Position numbers and translations under genes: made by a program
The notes under the pieces: generated by a model
Told to the model about the DNA's origin: nothing
The model's database searches: none
Seen by the model: the letters and a program-made list of their open reading frames with translations, nothing else
DNA from: Enterobacteriaceae bacterium UBA3516
Lineage (GTDB): Bacteria; Pseudomonadota; Gammaproteobacteria; Enterobacterales; Enterobacteriaceae
NCBI GenBank assembly: GCA_002377245.1
Contig: DFPL01000160.1
Span: 1 to 20,685, forward strand
Length of the DNA: 20,685 nt
Direction: 5' to 3'
Part shown: positions 1 to 6,601 of the stretch, in pieces
Layout of the letters: each line of letters starts with the position of its first letter
Position numbering within the stretch: the first letter of the stretch is position 1

Positions 1-89
1 TGCCCGGTTGCCAGTTCTTCAAAACCCACCATCAGGAAATCGCCCCACGGGGTCGGCAGTTTGGCTTCTGCCACGCGTTTAAGCTGCAT
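1..89 (-). CDS. ribA: GTP cyclohydrolase II, N-terminal fragment (cut by window edge)
   Basis: The minus strand from the ATG at 89-87 reads [18 protein letters not shown] and continues through [11 protein letters not shown] into the window edge, which I recognise as the start of enterobacterial RibA. The enzyme opens the GTP ring, releasing formate and pyrophosphate, in the first committed step of riboflavin synthesis in the cytosol. Only about 29 of roughly 196 residues are visible, so the zinc-binding cysteines and catalytic residues lie outside the window. A minus-strand GGAG at 96-99 precedes the ATG at a usable distance. The gene is divergent from pgpB, as in E. coli. Confidence 0.9.
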
Positions 90-101
90 GTGATTCTCCA
101 G

Positions 102-107
102 ATTATA
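102..107 (-). promoter_or_regulatory. Candidate -10 box for ribA
   Basis: A perfect minus-strand TATAAT lies 12 bases upstream of the ribA ATG. No good TTGACA lies 17 bases further up. The element could be an activator-dependent promoter (E. coli ribA is reported to belong to the SoxRS response) or a chance AT-rich match. It is very close to the start codon and the ribosome-binding site, which weakens the call. Confidence 0.3.
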
Positions 108-270
108 TTGGCCGTTATTGGCAGCCTTATGTATTCCGCTATTTTGCCACAATGCGCTTTACATCACTAACCACCTGCTGACACATCGCTGATTAAACGC
201 ACAAATACGGCAGTTTAAACAGAAATGTTATTTTTCGGTTATTATTGTGGCTCGAACGAAAGGAGAGATC

Positions 271-1035
271 ATGCGGGCGATTGCAAAACGTACCACGGCG
301 GGTGCGGGAATATTAATGATCATGCCCATCGTGGTATGGGTTTCTGGTTGGCGCTGGCAGCCAGGCGCGAACACTGAATTCTTACGCGCCGCATACTGGA
401 TAACTGAAACGGTGACGCAGCCCTGGGGCATCATCACGCATGTTGCCCTGTTTGGCTGGTTCCTGTGGTGTCTGCGTTTTCGCCTGAAGGCGGCACTGGT
501 GCTATTTGTGATTCTCGGTTGCGCTATTTTGGCCGGGCAGGGGGTCAAATCCTGGGTGAAAGATCGCGTGCAGGAGCCCCGTCCTTTTGTGCTGTGGCTG
601 GAAAAGGCACACGATGTGAAAGCGGACGATTTTTATAGCCTCAAACGCAAGGATCGCGGCCACCTGGTGAAAGAACAACTCACCGATCAACAGAACGTTC
701 CGCATTTTCTGCGTAAACATTGGCAGAAAGAGACCGGTTTTGCGTTTCCCTCCGGCCACACCATGTTTGCAGCCAGTTGGGCACTGTTAGGCGTGGGATT
801 ATTGTGGCCCCGCCGACGCACATGGACAATCGCGCTGTTGCTGGCCTGGGCGACAGGGGTAATGGGTAGTCGTCTTGTGCTGGGCATGCACTGGCCACGC
901 GATTTGGTGGTCGCCACGCTCATCTCCGCAATATTGGTCATTATTGCAACCTGGCTTGCGGAAAAGCTATGTGGACCTCTTACTCCGCCAACCGCAGAGA
1001 AACATGAAATAGCAGAAAGGGAGCAGGAGAGTTGA
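271..1035 (+). CDS. pgpB: Phosphatidylglycerophosphatase B / undecaprenyl-pyrophosphate phosphatase
   Basis: This inner-membrane PAP2-family phosphatase dephosphorylates phosphatidylglycerophosphate, undecaprenyl pyrophosphate and related lipids. It is 254 residues from the ATG at 271, the same length as E. coli PgpB, with AGGAGA at 261-266 as ribosome-binding site; an in-frame GTG at 247 is less likely. The three PAP2 signatures are present: K97 to R104-P105, then PSGH (expected His163), then SRLVLGMHWPRD, which holds the second catalytic His and the Asp. Hydrophobic segments near residues 11-26, 53-70, 75-92 and beyond 170 fit the six-helix fold. The gene is divergent from ribA and followed by lapA. 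Its last codons overlap a heat-shock-type promoter. Confidence 0.97.
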   Translation: MRAIAKRTTAGAGILMIMPIVVWVSGWRWQPGANTEFLRAAYWITETVTQPWGIITHVALFGWFLWCLRFRLKAALVLFVILGCAILAGQGVKSWVKDRVQEPRPFVLWLEKAHDVKADDFYSLKRKDRGHLVKEQLTDQQNVPHFLRKHWQKETGFAFPSGHTMFAASWALLGVGLLWPRRRTWTIALLLAWATGVMGSRLVLGMHWPRDLVVATLISAILVIIATWLAEKLCGPLTPPTAEKHEIAEREQES

Positions 1036-1058
1036 AATCTGTCATAATGCCCCTAAAT
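1031..1058 (+). promoter_or_regulatory. Probable sigma-32 (heat-shock) promoter of lapA-lapB
   Basis: GTTGAA at 1031-1036 and CCCCTAAAT at 1050-1058 match the sigma-32 consensus (CTTGAA, 13-17 bases, CCCCATNT), with a 13-base gap between TTGAA and CCCC. The -35 part includes the pgpB stop codon (1033-1035). Established knowledge: LapB was described as a heat-shock protein in E. coli, so this class of promoter is expected here. The transcript would have a leader of roughly 110 bases before the lapA GTG. The match was made by eye and was not scored. Confidence 0.6.
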
Positions 1059-1176
1059 CACTATGATGCATCACGCATTTCCGTTTCGCACCAGGCGCTA
1101 AAATGGTAGTTTATAAGGCTGGATGCAGTCGGTTGAATATAATTTACTCGCTCACAACCACATAACGGGAAGTAAT

Positions 1177-1485
1177 GTGAAATATTTACTCATTTTCTTA
1201 CTGGTCCTGGCGATTTTTGTCGTTTCCGTCACGCTGGGTGCCCAAAACGATCAACAGGTGACGTTCAACTATCTGCTCGCTCAGGGTGAATATCGGATCT
1301 CCACATTACTGGCAGTGCTCTTCGCAGCAGGCTTTGCCATTGGCTGGCTGATTTGTGGGCTGTTCTGGCTGCGCGTACGCGTCTCGCTGGCGCGTGCGGA
1401 GCGCAAGATTAAGCGTCTTGAGCAGAAGCTTGCCCCGGCTGCCGATGTCCAGGTACATACCGGTACCGCTGTGGTGAAGGAATAA
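1177..1485 (+). CDS. lapA: LPS assembly protein LapA
   Basis: This small inner-membrane protein (formerly YciS) acts with LapB in controlling lipopolysaccharide synthesis. From the GTG at 1177 it is 102 residues, the E. coli length, and begins MKYLLIFLLVLAIF. Two membrane segments are visible (about residues 3-20 and 42-65), followed by a charged, probably coiled-coil tail (residues 70-90, rich in Arg, Lys and Glu). An in-frame ATG at 1123 would add 18 residues that do not resemble the family, so I prefer the GTG; a GGGA lies about 8 bases before it. The gene ends 6 bases before lapB, so the two are almost certainly one operon. Confidence 0.93.
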   Translation: MKYLLIFLLVLAIFVVSVTLGAQNDQQVTFNYLLAQGEYRISTLLAVLFAAGFAIGWLICGLFWLRVRVSLARAERKIKRLEQKLAPAADVQVHTGTAVVKE

Positions 1486-1491
1486 CCGTCT

Positions 1492-2661
1492 ATGTTGGAG
1501 CTGTTGTTTCTGCTGCTACCCGTTGCCGCGGCCTATGGCTGGTACATGGGGCGCAGAAATGCTCAACAAAACAAGCAAGATGAGGCCAACCGGCTTTCAC
1601 GTGATTACGTGGCCGGGGTAAACCTGCTGCTCAGTAACCAACAGGATAAAGCCGTCGACCTGTTCCTTGAGATGTTAAAAGAGGATACCGGCACCGTTGA
1701 AGCGCATCTGACACTCGGCAACCTCTTCCGCTCCAGAGGGGAGGTCGATAGAGCGATTCGTATCCATCAAACCTTGATGGAGAGCGCTTCCCTTTCCTAT
1801 GACCAGCGTCTTCTCGCCGTACAGCAACTGGGCCGTGACTACATGGCAGCAGGGATGTATGACCGCGCGGAGGATATGTTCAACCAGTTGGTGGACGAAA
1901 CCGATTTTCGTATCGGCGCCTTGCAACAGCTGTTGCAAATTTATCAGGCCACCAGTGAATGGCAAAAAGCCATTGATGTGGCGGAAAAGCTCGTCAAACT
2001 TGGCAAAGACAAACAGCGCGGTGAAATTGCCCATTTTTACTGTGAGCTGGCATTGCAGCAGATGGGCAATGATGAGCTTGATCGCGCCATGGCGTTGCTG
2101 AAAAAAGGCGCTGCCGCAGACAGAGACAGTCCGCGCGTGTCGATTATGATGGGACGCGTGCATATGGCCAAAGGGGAGTATGCCAAAGCGGAAGAGTGCC
2201 TGTTACGGGTAATCGACCAGGACAAAGAACTGGTCAGCGAAACGCTGGAAATGCTTCAGGTGTGCTATCAACATCTCGGCAAACATGACGAATGGGCGGC
2301 ATTCCTCCAGCGTTGTGTGGAGGAGAATACCGGGGCTACGGCCGATTTGATGCTGGCCGAAATCATGGAGCAACGCGAAGGCCAGGACTCTGCGCAGGGC
2401 TATGTAACGCGTCAGCTACAGCGCCATCCAACGATGCGTGTGTTTCATAAGCTGATGGATTATCACCTTAATGAAGCGGAAGAAGGGCGCGCAAAAGAGA
2501 GCCTGATGGTGCTGCGTGAAATGGTCGGGGAGCAGATCCGTAGCAAGCCTCGCTACCGCTGCCATAAATGCGGATTTACCGCCTATACCATGTACTGGCA
2601 TTGCCCGTCGTGTCGCGCATGGTCCACCGTTAAGCCCATCCGAGGTTTAGACGGCCAGTGA
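1492..2661 (+). CDS. lapB: LPS assembly regulator LapB (TPR protein with zinc-ribbon tail)
   Basis: LapB (formerly YciM) is an essential regulator in E. coli. It presents LpxC, the committed enzyme of lipid A synthesis, to the FtsH protease, and it is itself restrained by the YejM/PbgA/LapC protein. The 389 residues equal the E. coli length. An N-terminal membrane anchor (about 1-18) is followed by tetratricopeptide repeats over roughly residues 35-345. The C-terminal rubredoxin-like zinc site has two CxxC pairs, C357/C360 and C371/C374, in YRCHKCGF and HCPSCRAW. The anchor holds the TPR region on the cytoplasmic face. All expected landmarks are intact. Confidence 0.97.
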   Translation: MLELLFLLLPVAAAYGWYMGRRNAQQNKQDEANRLSRDYVAGVNLLLSNQQDKAVDLFLEMLKEDTGTVEAHLTLGNLFRSRGEVDRAIRIHQTLMESASLSYDQRLLAVQQLGRDYMAAGMYDRAEDMFNQLVDETDFRIGALQQLLQIYQATSEWQKAIDVAEKLVKLGKDKQRGEIAHFYCELALQQMGNDELDRAMALLKKGAAADRDSPRVSIMMGRVHMAKGEYAKAEECLLRVIDQDKELVSETLEMLQVCYQHLGKHDEWAAFLQRCVEENTGATADLMLAEIMEQREGQDSAQGYVTRQLQRHPTMRVFHKLMDYHLNEAEEGRAKESLMVLREMVGEQIRSKPRYRCHKCGFTAYTMYWHCPSCRAWSTVKPIRGLDGQ

Positions 2662-2759
2662 TTTTTTAAAACTGCTTGCTTTAGTTACAACATACTATCT
2701 ATTGTTCAATGTTTTCCTCCACCTCACTGCGCGCATCGTTAAGCAGGGTGTAATGGAAC

Positions 2760-2789
2760 CTGTCATTTCGGTCTCCTCGCAGGTAGAAT
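2760..2789 (+). promoter_or_regulatory. Candidate sigma-70 promoter for pyrF
   Basis: TAGAAT at 2784-2789 (5 of 6 to TATAAT) lies 18 bases after CTGTCA at 2760-2765 (4 of 6 to TTGACA). Together they sit about 57 bases before the pyrF ATG, in the 184-base gap after lapB. No hairpin terminator is visible in the gap, so read-through from lapAB is also possible. Confidence 0.45.
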
Positions 2790-2845
2790 GCACGCCGTTT
2801 ATTCATTGCGCCTGAGCGGGTGCCCTTATCTCAGAAGGTCTCACC

Positions 2846-3583
2846 ATGACGACTACAGCTCCATCTGTTTCCCGCGCTAAAACGACCTCTCCGGTTGTTG
2901 TTGCCCTTGATTATGATAACCGCGACAACGCTCTCGCTTTTGTTGACCGCATCGATCCGCGCGATTGCCGCCTGAAAGTGGGCAAAGAGATGTTCACGCT
3001 TTTCGGCCCCAATCTGGTACGCGACCTGCAACAACGCGGGTTTGATGTTTTCCTCGACCTGAAATTTCATGATATTCCTAATACCGCGGCCCATGCGGTA
3101 AAAGCGGCCGCCGATCTCGGGGTCTGGATGGTCAATGTGCACGCCTCCGGTGGTGCGCGGATGATGACCGCAGCTAAAGAAGCTTTGTTGCCGTTTGGTA
3201 AAGATGCCCCCTTGCTGATTGCGGTCACTGTGCTAACCAGTATGGAAGCCAGCGATCTCGCCGGACTGGGCATTACGGCCTCACCGGCAGAGCATGCCGA
3301 GCGTCTGGCCTCATTAACCCAACAATGTGGCCTTGATGGCGTTGTATGTTCAGCGCAAGAAGCCGTACGCTTTAAAGACGCGTTTGGCCAGTCATTCAAA
3401 CTGGTGACCCCTGGCATCCGCCCGGCAGGCAGCGCGGCGGGCGATCAGCGTCGTATCATGACGCCCGAACAGGCGCTGGCGGCCGGTGTCGACTATATGG
3501 TTATCGGCCGTCCTGTCACCCAGTCCACCGAGCCGGCGCAGACTTTACGTGACATTAACGCCTCACTGGTGCGGAGCGCATAA
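2846..3583 (+). CDS. pyrF: Orotidine 5'-phosphate decarboxylase
   Basis: PyrF decarboxylates orotidine monophosphate to UMP, the last step of de novo UMP synthesis, as a cytosolic TIM-barrel dimer. The 245 residues equal the E. coli length. The catalytic array is complete: D22 and K44 (in RLKVGKE), then D71, K73 and D76 in the DLKFHDIPNT signature. The phosphate-binding stretch TPGIRP is followed later by the Y-M-V-I-G-R-P motif. The ATG at 2846 follows AGAAGG at 2833-2838. The stop TAA shares its last base with the yciH ATG, so the two are translationally coupled. Confidence 0.98.
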   Translation: MTTTAPSVSRAKTTSPVVVALDYDNRDNALAFVDRIDPRDCRLKVGKEMFTLFGPNLVRDLQQRGFDVFLDLKFHDIPNTAAHAVKAAADLGVWMVNVHASGGARMMTAAKEALLPFGKDAPLLIAVTVLTSMEASDLAGLGITASPAEHAERLASLTQQCGLDGVVCSAQEAVRFKDAFGQSFKLVTPGIRPAGSAAGDQRRIMTPEQALAAGVDYMVIGRPVTQSTEPAQTLRDINASLVRSA

Positions 3584-3909
3584 TGAGCGACAATAACAGC
3601 CGACTGGTTTACTCCACTGAATCCGGTCGCATCGCAGAAGAAAAAAAACCGACTGAACGTCCGAAAGGGGATGGCGTGGTGCGTATCCAGCGTCAGACCA
3701 GTGGTCGTAAAGGGAAAGGTGTTTGCCTGATAACCGGCATTGATGCTGATGATGCGACCCTTACGGCACTTGCCGCAGAGTTGAAAAAGAAGTGTGGCTG
3801 CGGTGGTGCGCTGAAAGAGGGTGTGATCGAAATTCAGGGTGACAAACGTGATTTACTGAAAACCTTGCTGGAAGCAAAAGGGATGAAGGTAAAACTGGCA
3901 GGCGGATAA
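3583..3909 (+). CDS. yciH: SUI1/eIF1-family translation factor YciH
   Basis: This is a 108-residue protein of the SUI1 family, related to eukaryotic eIF1 and of the same length as E. coli YciH. The E. coli protein can influence start-site and initiator-tRNA selection in vitro, but its cellular role is not settled. The N-terminal 35 residues are polar and probably flexible. The folded SUI1 domain follows (about 36-108), with the family's KKCGCGG stretch near residue 70 and the hydrophobic strand IEIQGDKR. The start overlaps the pyrF stop by one base (TAATG). A strong terminator follows within 20 bases. Confidence 0.95.
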   Translation: MSDNNSRLVYSTESGRIAEEKKPTERPKGDGVVRIQRQTSGRKGKGVCLITGIDADDATLTALAAELKKKCGCGGALKEGVIEIQGDKRDLLKTLLEAKGMKVKLAGG

Positions 3910-3924
3910 ACGCTGCGTTTGGGC

Positions 3925-3966
3925 AATAAAAAAAGGGCGACGTATATAACGTTACCCTTTTTTATT
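3925..3966. terminator. Bidirectional terminator between yciH and osmB
   Basis: A-rich arm AATAAAAAAAGGG (3925-3937) pairs with CCCTTTTTTATT (3955-3966), and an inner ACGT (3940-3943) pairs with ACGT (3949-3952) around a small AT loop. An A run on one side and a T run on the other make it work for both the plus-strand yciH and the minus-strand osmB transcripts. Confidence 0.9.
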
Positions 3967-4026
3967 CATTGCTCAGACCTGTAACAAAAAAATCGTTATA
4001 AAAGTGTAGATGCCGTTCTGAATGAA

Positions 4027-4248
4027 TTACTTACCAACCTGGTGACCAACAATACCACCAACGGCTGCACCACCTAATGTACCCAGCGTGCTACCGTCTG
4101 TTAAGACAGCACCGCCCAGTGCACCAGCGCCAGCGCCGATAGCCGTATTTCGATCACGTTTAGACCAGTGTCCGCACGCGCTCAGAGACATAGCGAGAGT
4201 AATTGCCAGCATAGCTGTAGCGACTTTTTTACTTGATAACATCATCAT
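4027..4248 (-). CDS. osmB: Osmotically inducible lipoprotein OsmB
   Basis: This small outer-membrane-type lipoprotein is induced by high osmolarity and stationary phase in E. coli; its exact function is unknown. It is 73 residues from the first of three consecutive ATG codons (4248, 4245, 4242), against about 72 in E. coli. AGGAGA just upstream suits the first or second. A signal peptide ends in the lipobox LSAC with Cys25 as the lipidated residue. The mature part holds a glycine-zipper region (GAGAGALGGAVL, then GGAAVGGIVGHQVG), typical of membrane-inserting Gly-zipper lipoproteins. The residue after Cys is Gly, so there is no inner-membrane retention Asp. A sigma-S-type promoter lies upstream. 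Confidence 0.95.
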   Translation of the reverse strand: MMMLSSKKVATAMLAITLAMSLSACGHWSKRDRNTAIGAGAGALGGAVLTDGSTLGTLGGAAVGGIVGHQVGK

Positions 4249-4291
4249 ACTTTCTCCTGAATGATTGATTCACGGAAAAGTGTTCTCTTTG

Positions 4292-4299
4292 AGTATAGC
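4292..4299 (-). promoter_or_regulatory. Probable sigma-S-type -10 element of osmB
   Basis: The minus strand reads GCTATACT at 4299-4292, followed by CAAAG. This is close to the sigma-S-preferred KCTAYRCTTAA. It would start transcription near 4285, giving a leader of about 35-40 bases before the osmB ATG. A 10-base palindrome GTGGCGCCAC (4304-4313) sits just upstream, in the spacer/-35 region, and could be a protein site. OsmB is known to be RpoS-dependent in E. coli. Confidence 0.65.
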
Positions 4300-4481
4300 C
4301 GTTGTGGCGCCACCGAAAGACTTTCCGTCAAACCTTTGTTGCGCAGGTGTTGCTAATATCACGTGTGTGACTGTCACTTCCTGTTATATCGCTACAAATA
4401 ATTTTACGTTTGAACCCACGAAGCGGCAGGGTAAAAAGTCTTAATTAAAAGGTCGGAATAATCTCAGATATGAAAGGGATA

Positions 4482-4497
4482 GCCCGCCGGGGCGGGC
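4482..4497 (-). terminator. GC-rich hairpin downstream of yciT
   Basis: GCCCGCC (4482-4488) and GGCGGGC (4491-4497) form a seven-pair perfect stem with a tiny loop, nine bases after the yciT stop on the minus strand. The T run after it is poor (TATCCCTTTC). It probably terminates or stabilises the yciT transcript rather than being a textbook terminator. Confidence 0.55.
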
Positions 4498-4505
4498 GTT
4501 GTCAC

Positions 4506-5264
4506 TTAAGCAGAGACGGGGCACTCAACGAGATTGACCACCAGACCTGATTGTTGCAGTTGTGTATGCGCTTCGGCAGGCAGACGCGCATCGGTAATCA
4601 CGCGATTGAAGGGGTTACCAGCACCGAGCGTATAGGGATGCACCGCACCGAATTTTGAGCTGTCGGTCAACACAATTGCCTCACAGCCCTTTTCCAGCAC
4701 CGCGTTCACCACATCCGTACGCATCATGTCACGCCCGGTAAATCCGGTTTCCTGCTGCCAGCCGTCAATACCGATGAAGGCCTTGCTGAAGTGCACTTGC
4801 TGGACGAACTGCCGGGTCAGCGGACCGACCATACTCTCGCTCTTCTTCTGAAAAATCCCGCCCAGAAGAATCACCTCACAAAGCGCATCCTTCAGCAGAT
4901 GGGCGATATAGCTGCTGACGGTGATAATGGTTATATCCCGTTGTTCGCCGAGGCGGCGTGCGAGCAGGGCATTACAACTGCCGTTTTCGATAAAGACCGT
5001 TTCGCCTTCGCTGACCAGGGATGCGGCAAAATCAGCCAGTTCACGCTTCACGGTGTAGTTGTTCATCATTCGCGTTTCGACATCATCGCTGTCCAGTGGG
5101 ACGGCATAACCATGTGTACGTCGCAGATAACTCTCTTTTTCGAGCGTATTGAGATCCTGGCGGATGGTAACTTCGGACACGCCGGTCATTTTTGCCAGTT
5201 CTGAAACGCTCATCCGTCCTTTATCAATGACCGTCTGAAGAATACGTTGTTGTCGGGAATTCAT
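4506..5264 (-). CDS. yciT: DeoR-family transcriptional regulator YciT
   Basis: This DNA-binding regulator of the DeoR/GlpR family is 252 residues from the ATG at 5264 (MNSRQQRIL, matching the E. coli start). A GTG two codons upstream is possible but not favoured. Residues 5-57 form the winged helix-turn-helix (VSELAKMTGVSEVTIRQDLNTLE). The rest is the DeoR sugar-phosphate-sensing domain, with VFIENGSCNALLA and ITIITVSSYIAHLL, the GPLTRQ turn and the C-terminal LTDSSKFG motif. The ligand is unknown; E. coli YciT has been linked to osmotic-stress genes. The last dozen or so residues differ from E. coli. It lies between yciZ and osmB on the same strand. Confidence 0.93.
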   Translation of the reverse strand: MNSRQQRILQTVIDKGRMSVSELAKMTGVSEVTIRQDLNTLEKESYLRRTHGYAVPLDSDDVETRMMNNYTVKRELADFAASLVSEGETVFIENGSCNALLARRLGEQRDITIITVSSYIAHLLKDALCEVILLGGIFQKKSESMVGPLTRQFVQQVHFSKAFIGIDGWQQETGFTGRDMMRTDVVNAVLEKGCEAIVLTDSSKFGAVHPYTLGAGNPFNRVITDARLPAEAHTQLQQSGLVVNLVECPVSA

Positions 5265-5353
5265 AGGCACAACTTATAGCGTTAGTAGAATCAGGATTGA
5301 GGTCAGTCATATCAGTGAACCGCTACGAACACGCGATGATGAAAGAAGCGTAA

Positions 5354-5536
5354 TTATACTTCCCAGGGAGTTTTAGGCGCTCCTGGAATGCCTTCCTGCC
5401 CGGCGCTTTCAACTTGCTGTAATTCCGCCTTGAGGATCTCCAGGTTGCGAATGGCGGATGAGTAGTCACCGGCAACCAGAATATCCAGCACGGTATCGAT
5501 CCGCCCGGTCAGCTGCTTTACGTCAATGTCGGCCAT
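5354..5536 (-). CDS. yciZ: Small UPF0509-family protein YciZ
   Basis: This is a 60-residue conserved protein of unknown function. I chose the ATG at 5536 (MADIDVKQLTGRIDTVLDIL), which follows AAGGTGA and fits the E. coli family's start and length. The frame stays open upstream to 5620, but those 28 residues look like untranslated AT-rich DNA. The protein appears to be a soluble helical pair: an N-terminal helix (about 5-20), a second (about 24-42), then a Pro-rich tail ending in TPWEV. It reads toward yciT (89-base gap) and is divergent from rpfF. Confidence 0.88.
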   Translation of the reverse strand: MADIDVKQLTGRIDTVLDILVAGDYSSAIRNLEILKAELQQVESAGQEGIPGAPKTPWEV

Positions 5537-5730
5537 AGCTTCACCTTTATGTTTGAAAATTAACAAAATGAATGATGCAGAAAACAGTGTAAAAAGAGAA
5601 GCGGAAAAACGAAATCTCAAAATATTCTAAGCACCCATTATATATTCGCTAACTTACATTCTGCCCGGTTTGCGACTGGATTAGTCTTGCATTGCGCACT
5701 ACGCGCTTTTATTTCCGGAGGATCCAGTCT
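5537..5730. promoter_or_regulatory. Divergent yciZ / rpfF control region
   Basis: This 194-base gap should carry both promoters. Around 5637-5646 an AT stretch reads TATAAT on the minus strand (5642-5637, toward yciZ) and TATATT on the plus strand (5641-5646, toward rpfF), so a single AT-rich spot could serve as -10 for both. I see no convincing TTGACA for either, which leaves room for an activator. The rpfF start is set by CCGGAGGA at 5715-5722. Confidence 0.35.
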
Positions 5731-6600
5731 ATGACAGTTATCAACCAGGCTACGTGCAAAATTTTTACCGACACTGAACGTTTTACGCAACTTTCCTGCT
5801 ATTACGAAGAAGAGCGCCGCACTGTATGGATGATGTTGCGAGCGCAGCCCCGACCCTGTTTTAACCACGTGTTAATTGAAGAGATAATGAATGCCTCCTG
5901 GCTCGTTCGTCAGGCAGGATTCGCGGTCGATTTCTGGGTTACGGGTTCACTGGTCCCCGGAATGTACAATACCGGCGGGGATTTGGGTTTTTTCGTTGAG
6001 TGCATCCAGAATGGACGACGTGAAGCCCTGCGCGCCTATGCACGTGCGTGCGTGGATTGCGTTCATGCCGCCTCACGCGGGTTTGATACCGGCGCCATTT
6101 CCCTGGCGATGGTCGAGGGAAGCGCGCTCGGTGGTGGATTTGAAGCGGCGCTGGCGCATCATTTTGTTCTGGCACAACGCGATGCCCGTCTCGGCTTCCC
6201 TGAAATAGCGTTTAATCTCTTTCCTGGCATGGGTGGTTATTCGCTGGTGGCCCGTCGCTCGGGAATGAAACTGGCTGAAGAACTTATCTATAAAGGTGAG
6301 TCGCATACGGCCGAATGGTATGAGCAACATGGGCTGGTGGATCAACTGTTTGAGCCAGGCCAGGGTTATCTGGCGGTTCGCACGTTCATTGATACGTTGC
6401 AGCCCAGGCTCAACGGCATACGCGCTATGTTGCGTGCACGCCAGCGTGTTATGCAACTGCCGCGCAGTGAATTAATGGACATCACCGAAGATTGGGTGGA
6501 TGCCGCATTCTGTCTTGAGCCTAAAGACATTGCCTATATGGAACGTCTGGTTCAGTTACAGAACCGGCATGCCGCGACCAGTATGAGCAAAGCCAGTTGA
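5731..6600 (+). CDS. rpfF: DSF-family signal synthase RpfF (crotonase fold)
   Basis: This is a 289-residue crotonase-family protein with the features of RpfF. RpfF makes diffusible signal factors (cis-2-unsaturated fatty acids, such as the BDSF cis-2-dodecenoic acid) from acyl-ACP by combined dehydratase and thioesterase action. The paired catalytic glutamates, 20 residues apart in known RpfF, are E138 (in LGGGFEAA) and E158 (in LGFPEIAF). The oxyanion-hole region NTGGDLGFF (80-88) and the G-rich GSALGGG turn are intact. The start ATG at 5731 has an excellent ribosome-binding site; an upstream in-frame start at 5692 does not. It ends one base from the stop of pdeR/rpfR, whose product is the matching receptor in Cronobacter and Burkholderia. 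E. coli K-12 lacks this gene. The chain length made cannot be read from the sequence. Confidence 0.88.
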   Translation: MTVINQATCKIFTDTERFTQLSCYYEEERRTVWMMLRAQPRPCFNHVLIEEIMNASWLVRQAGFAVDFWVTGSLVPGMYNTGGDLGFFVECIQNGRREALRAYARACVDCVHAASRGFDTGAISLAMVEGSALGGGFEAALAHHFVLAQRDARLGFPEIAFNLFPGMGGYSLVARRSGMKLAEELIYKGESHTAEWYEQHGLVDQLFEPGQGYLAVRTFIDTLQPRLNGIRAMLRARQRVMQLPRSELMDITEDWVDAAFCLEPKDIAYMERLVQLQNRHAATSMSKAS

Positions 6601-6601
6601 T

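Noticed and set aside
247..270. Upstream GTG start for pgpB
   Set aside because: The eight extra residues do not match the family. The ATG at 271 has AGGAGA just before it and gives the E. coli length of 254.
1123..1176. Upstream ATG start for lapA
   Set aside because: It would add 18 polar residues before the membrane anchor. The GTG at 1177 gives the known 102-residue protein.
4367..4377. CRP site at GTGACTGTCAC upstream of osmB
   Set aside because: The half-sites are separated by one base rather than the spacing required by CRP. It is a palindrome of unknown meaning only.
5537..5620. N-terminal extension of YciZ resembling a signal peptide
   Set aside because: The frame stays open, but the hydrophobic stretch comes from AT-rich leader DNA. 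The internal ATG at 5536 has a ribosome-binding site and fits the family length.
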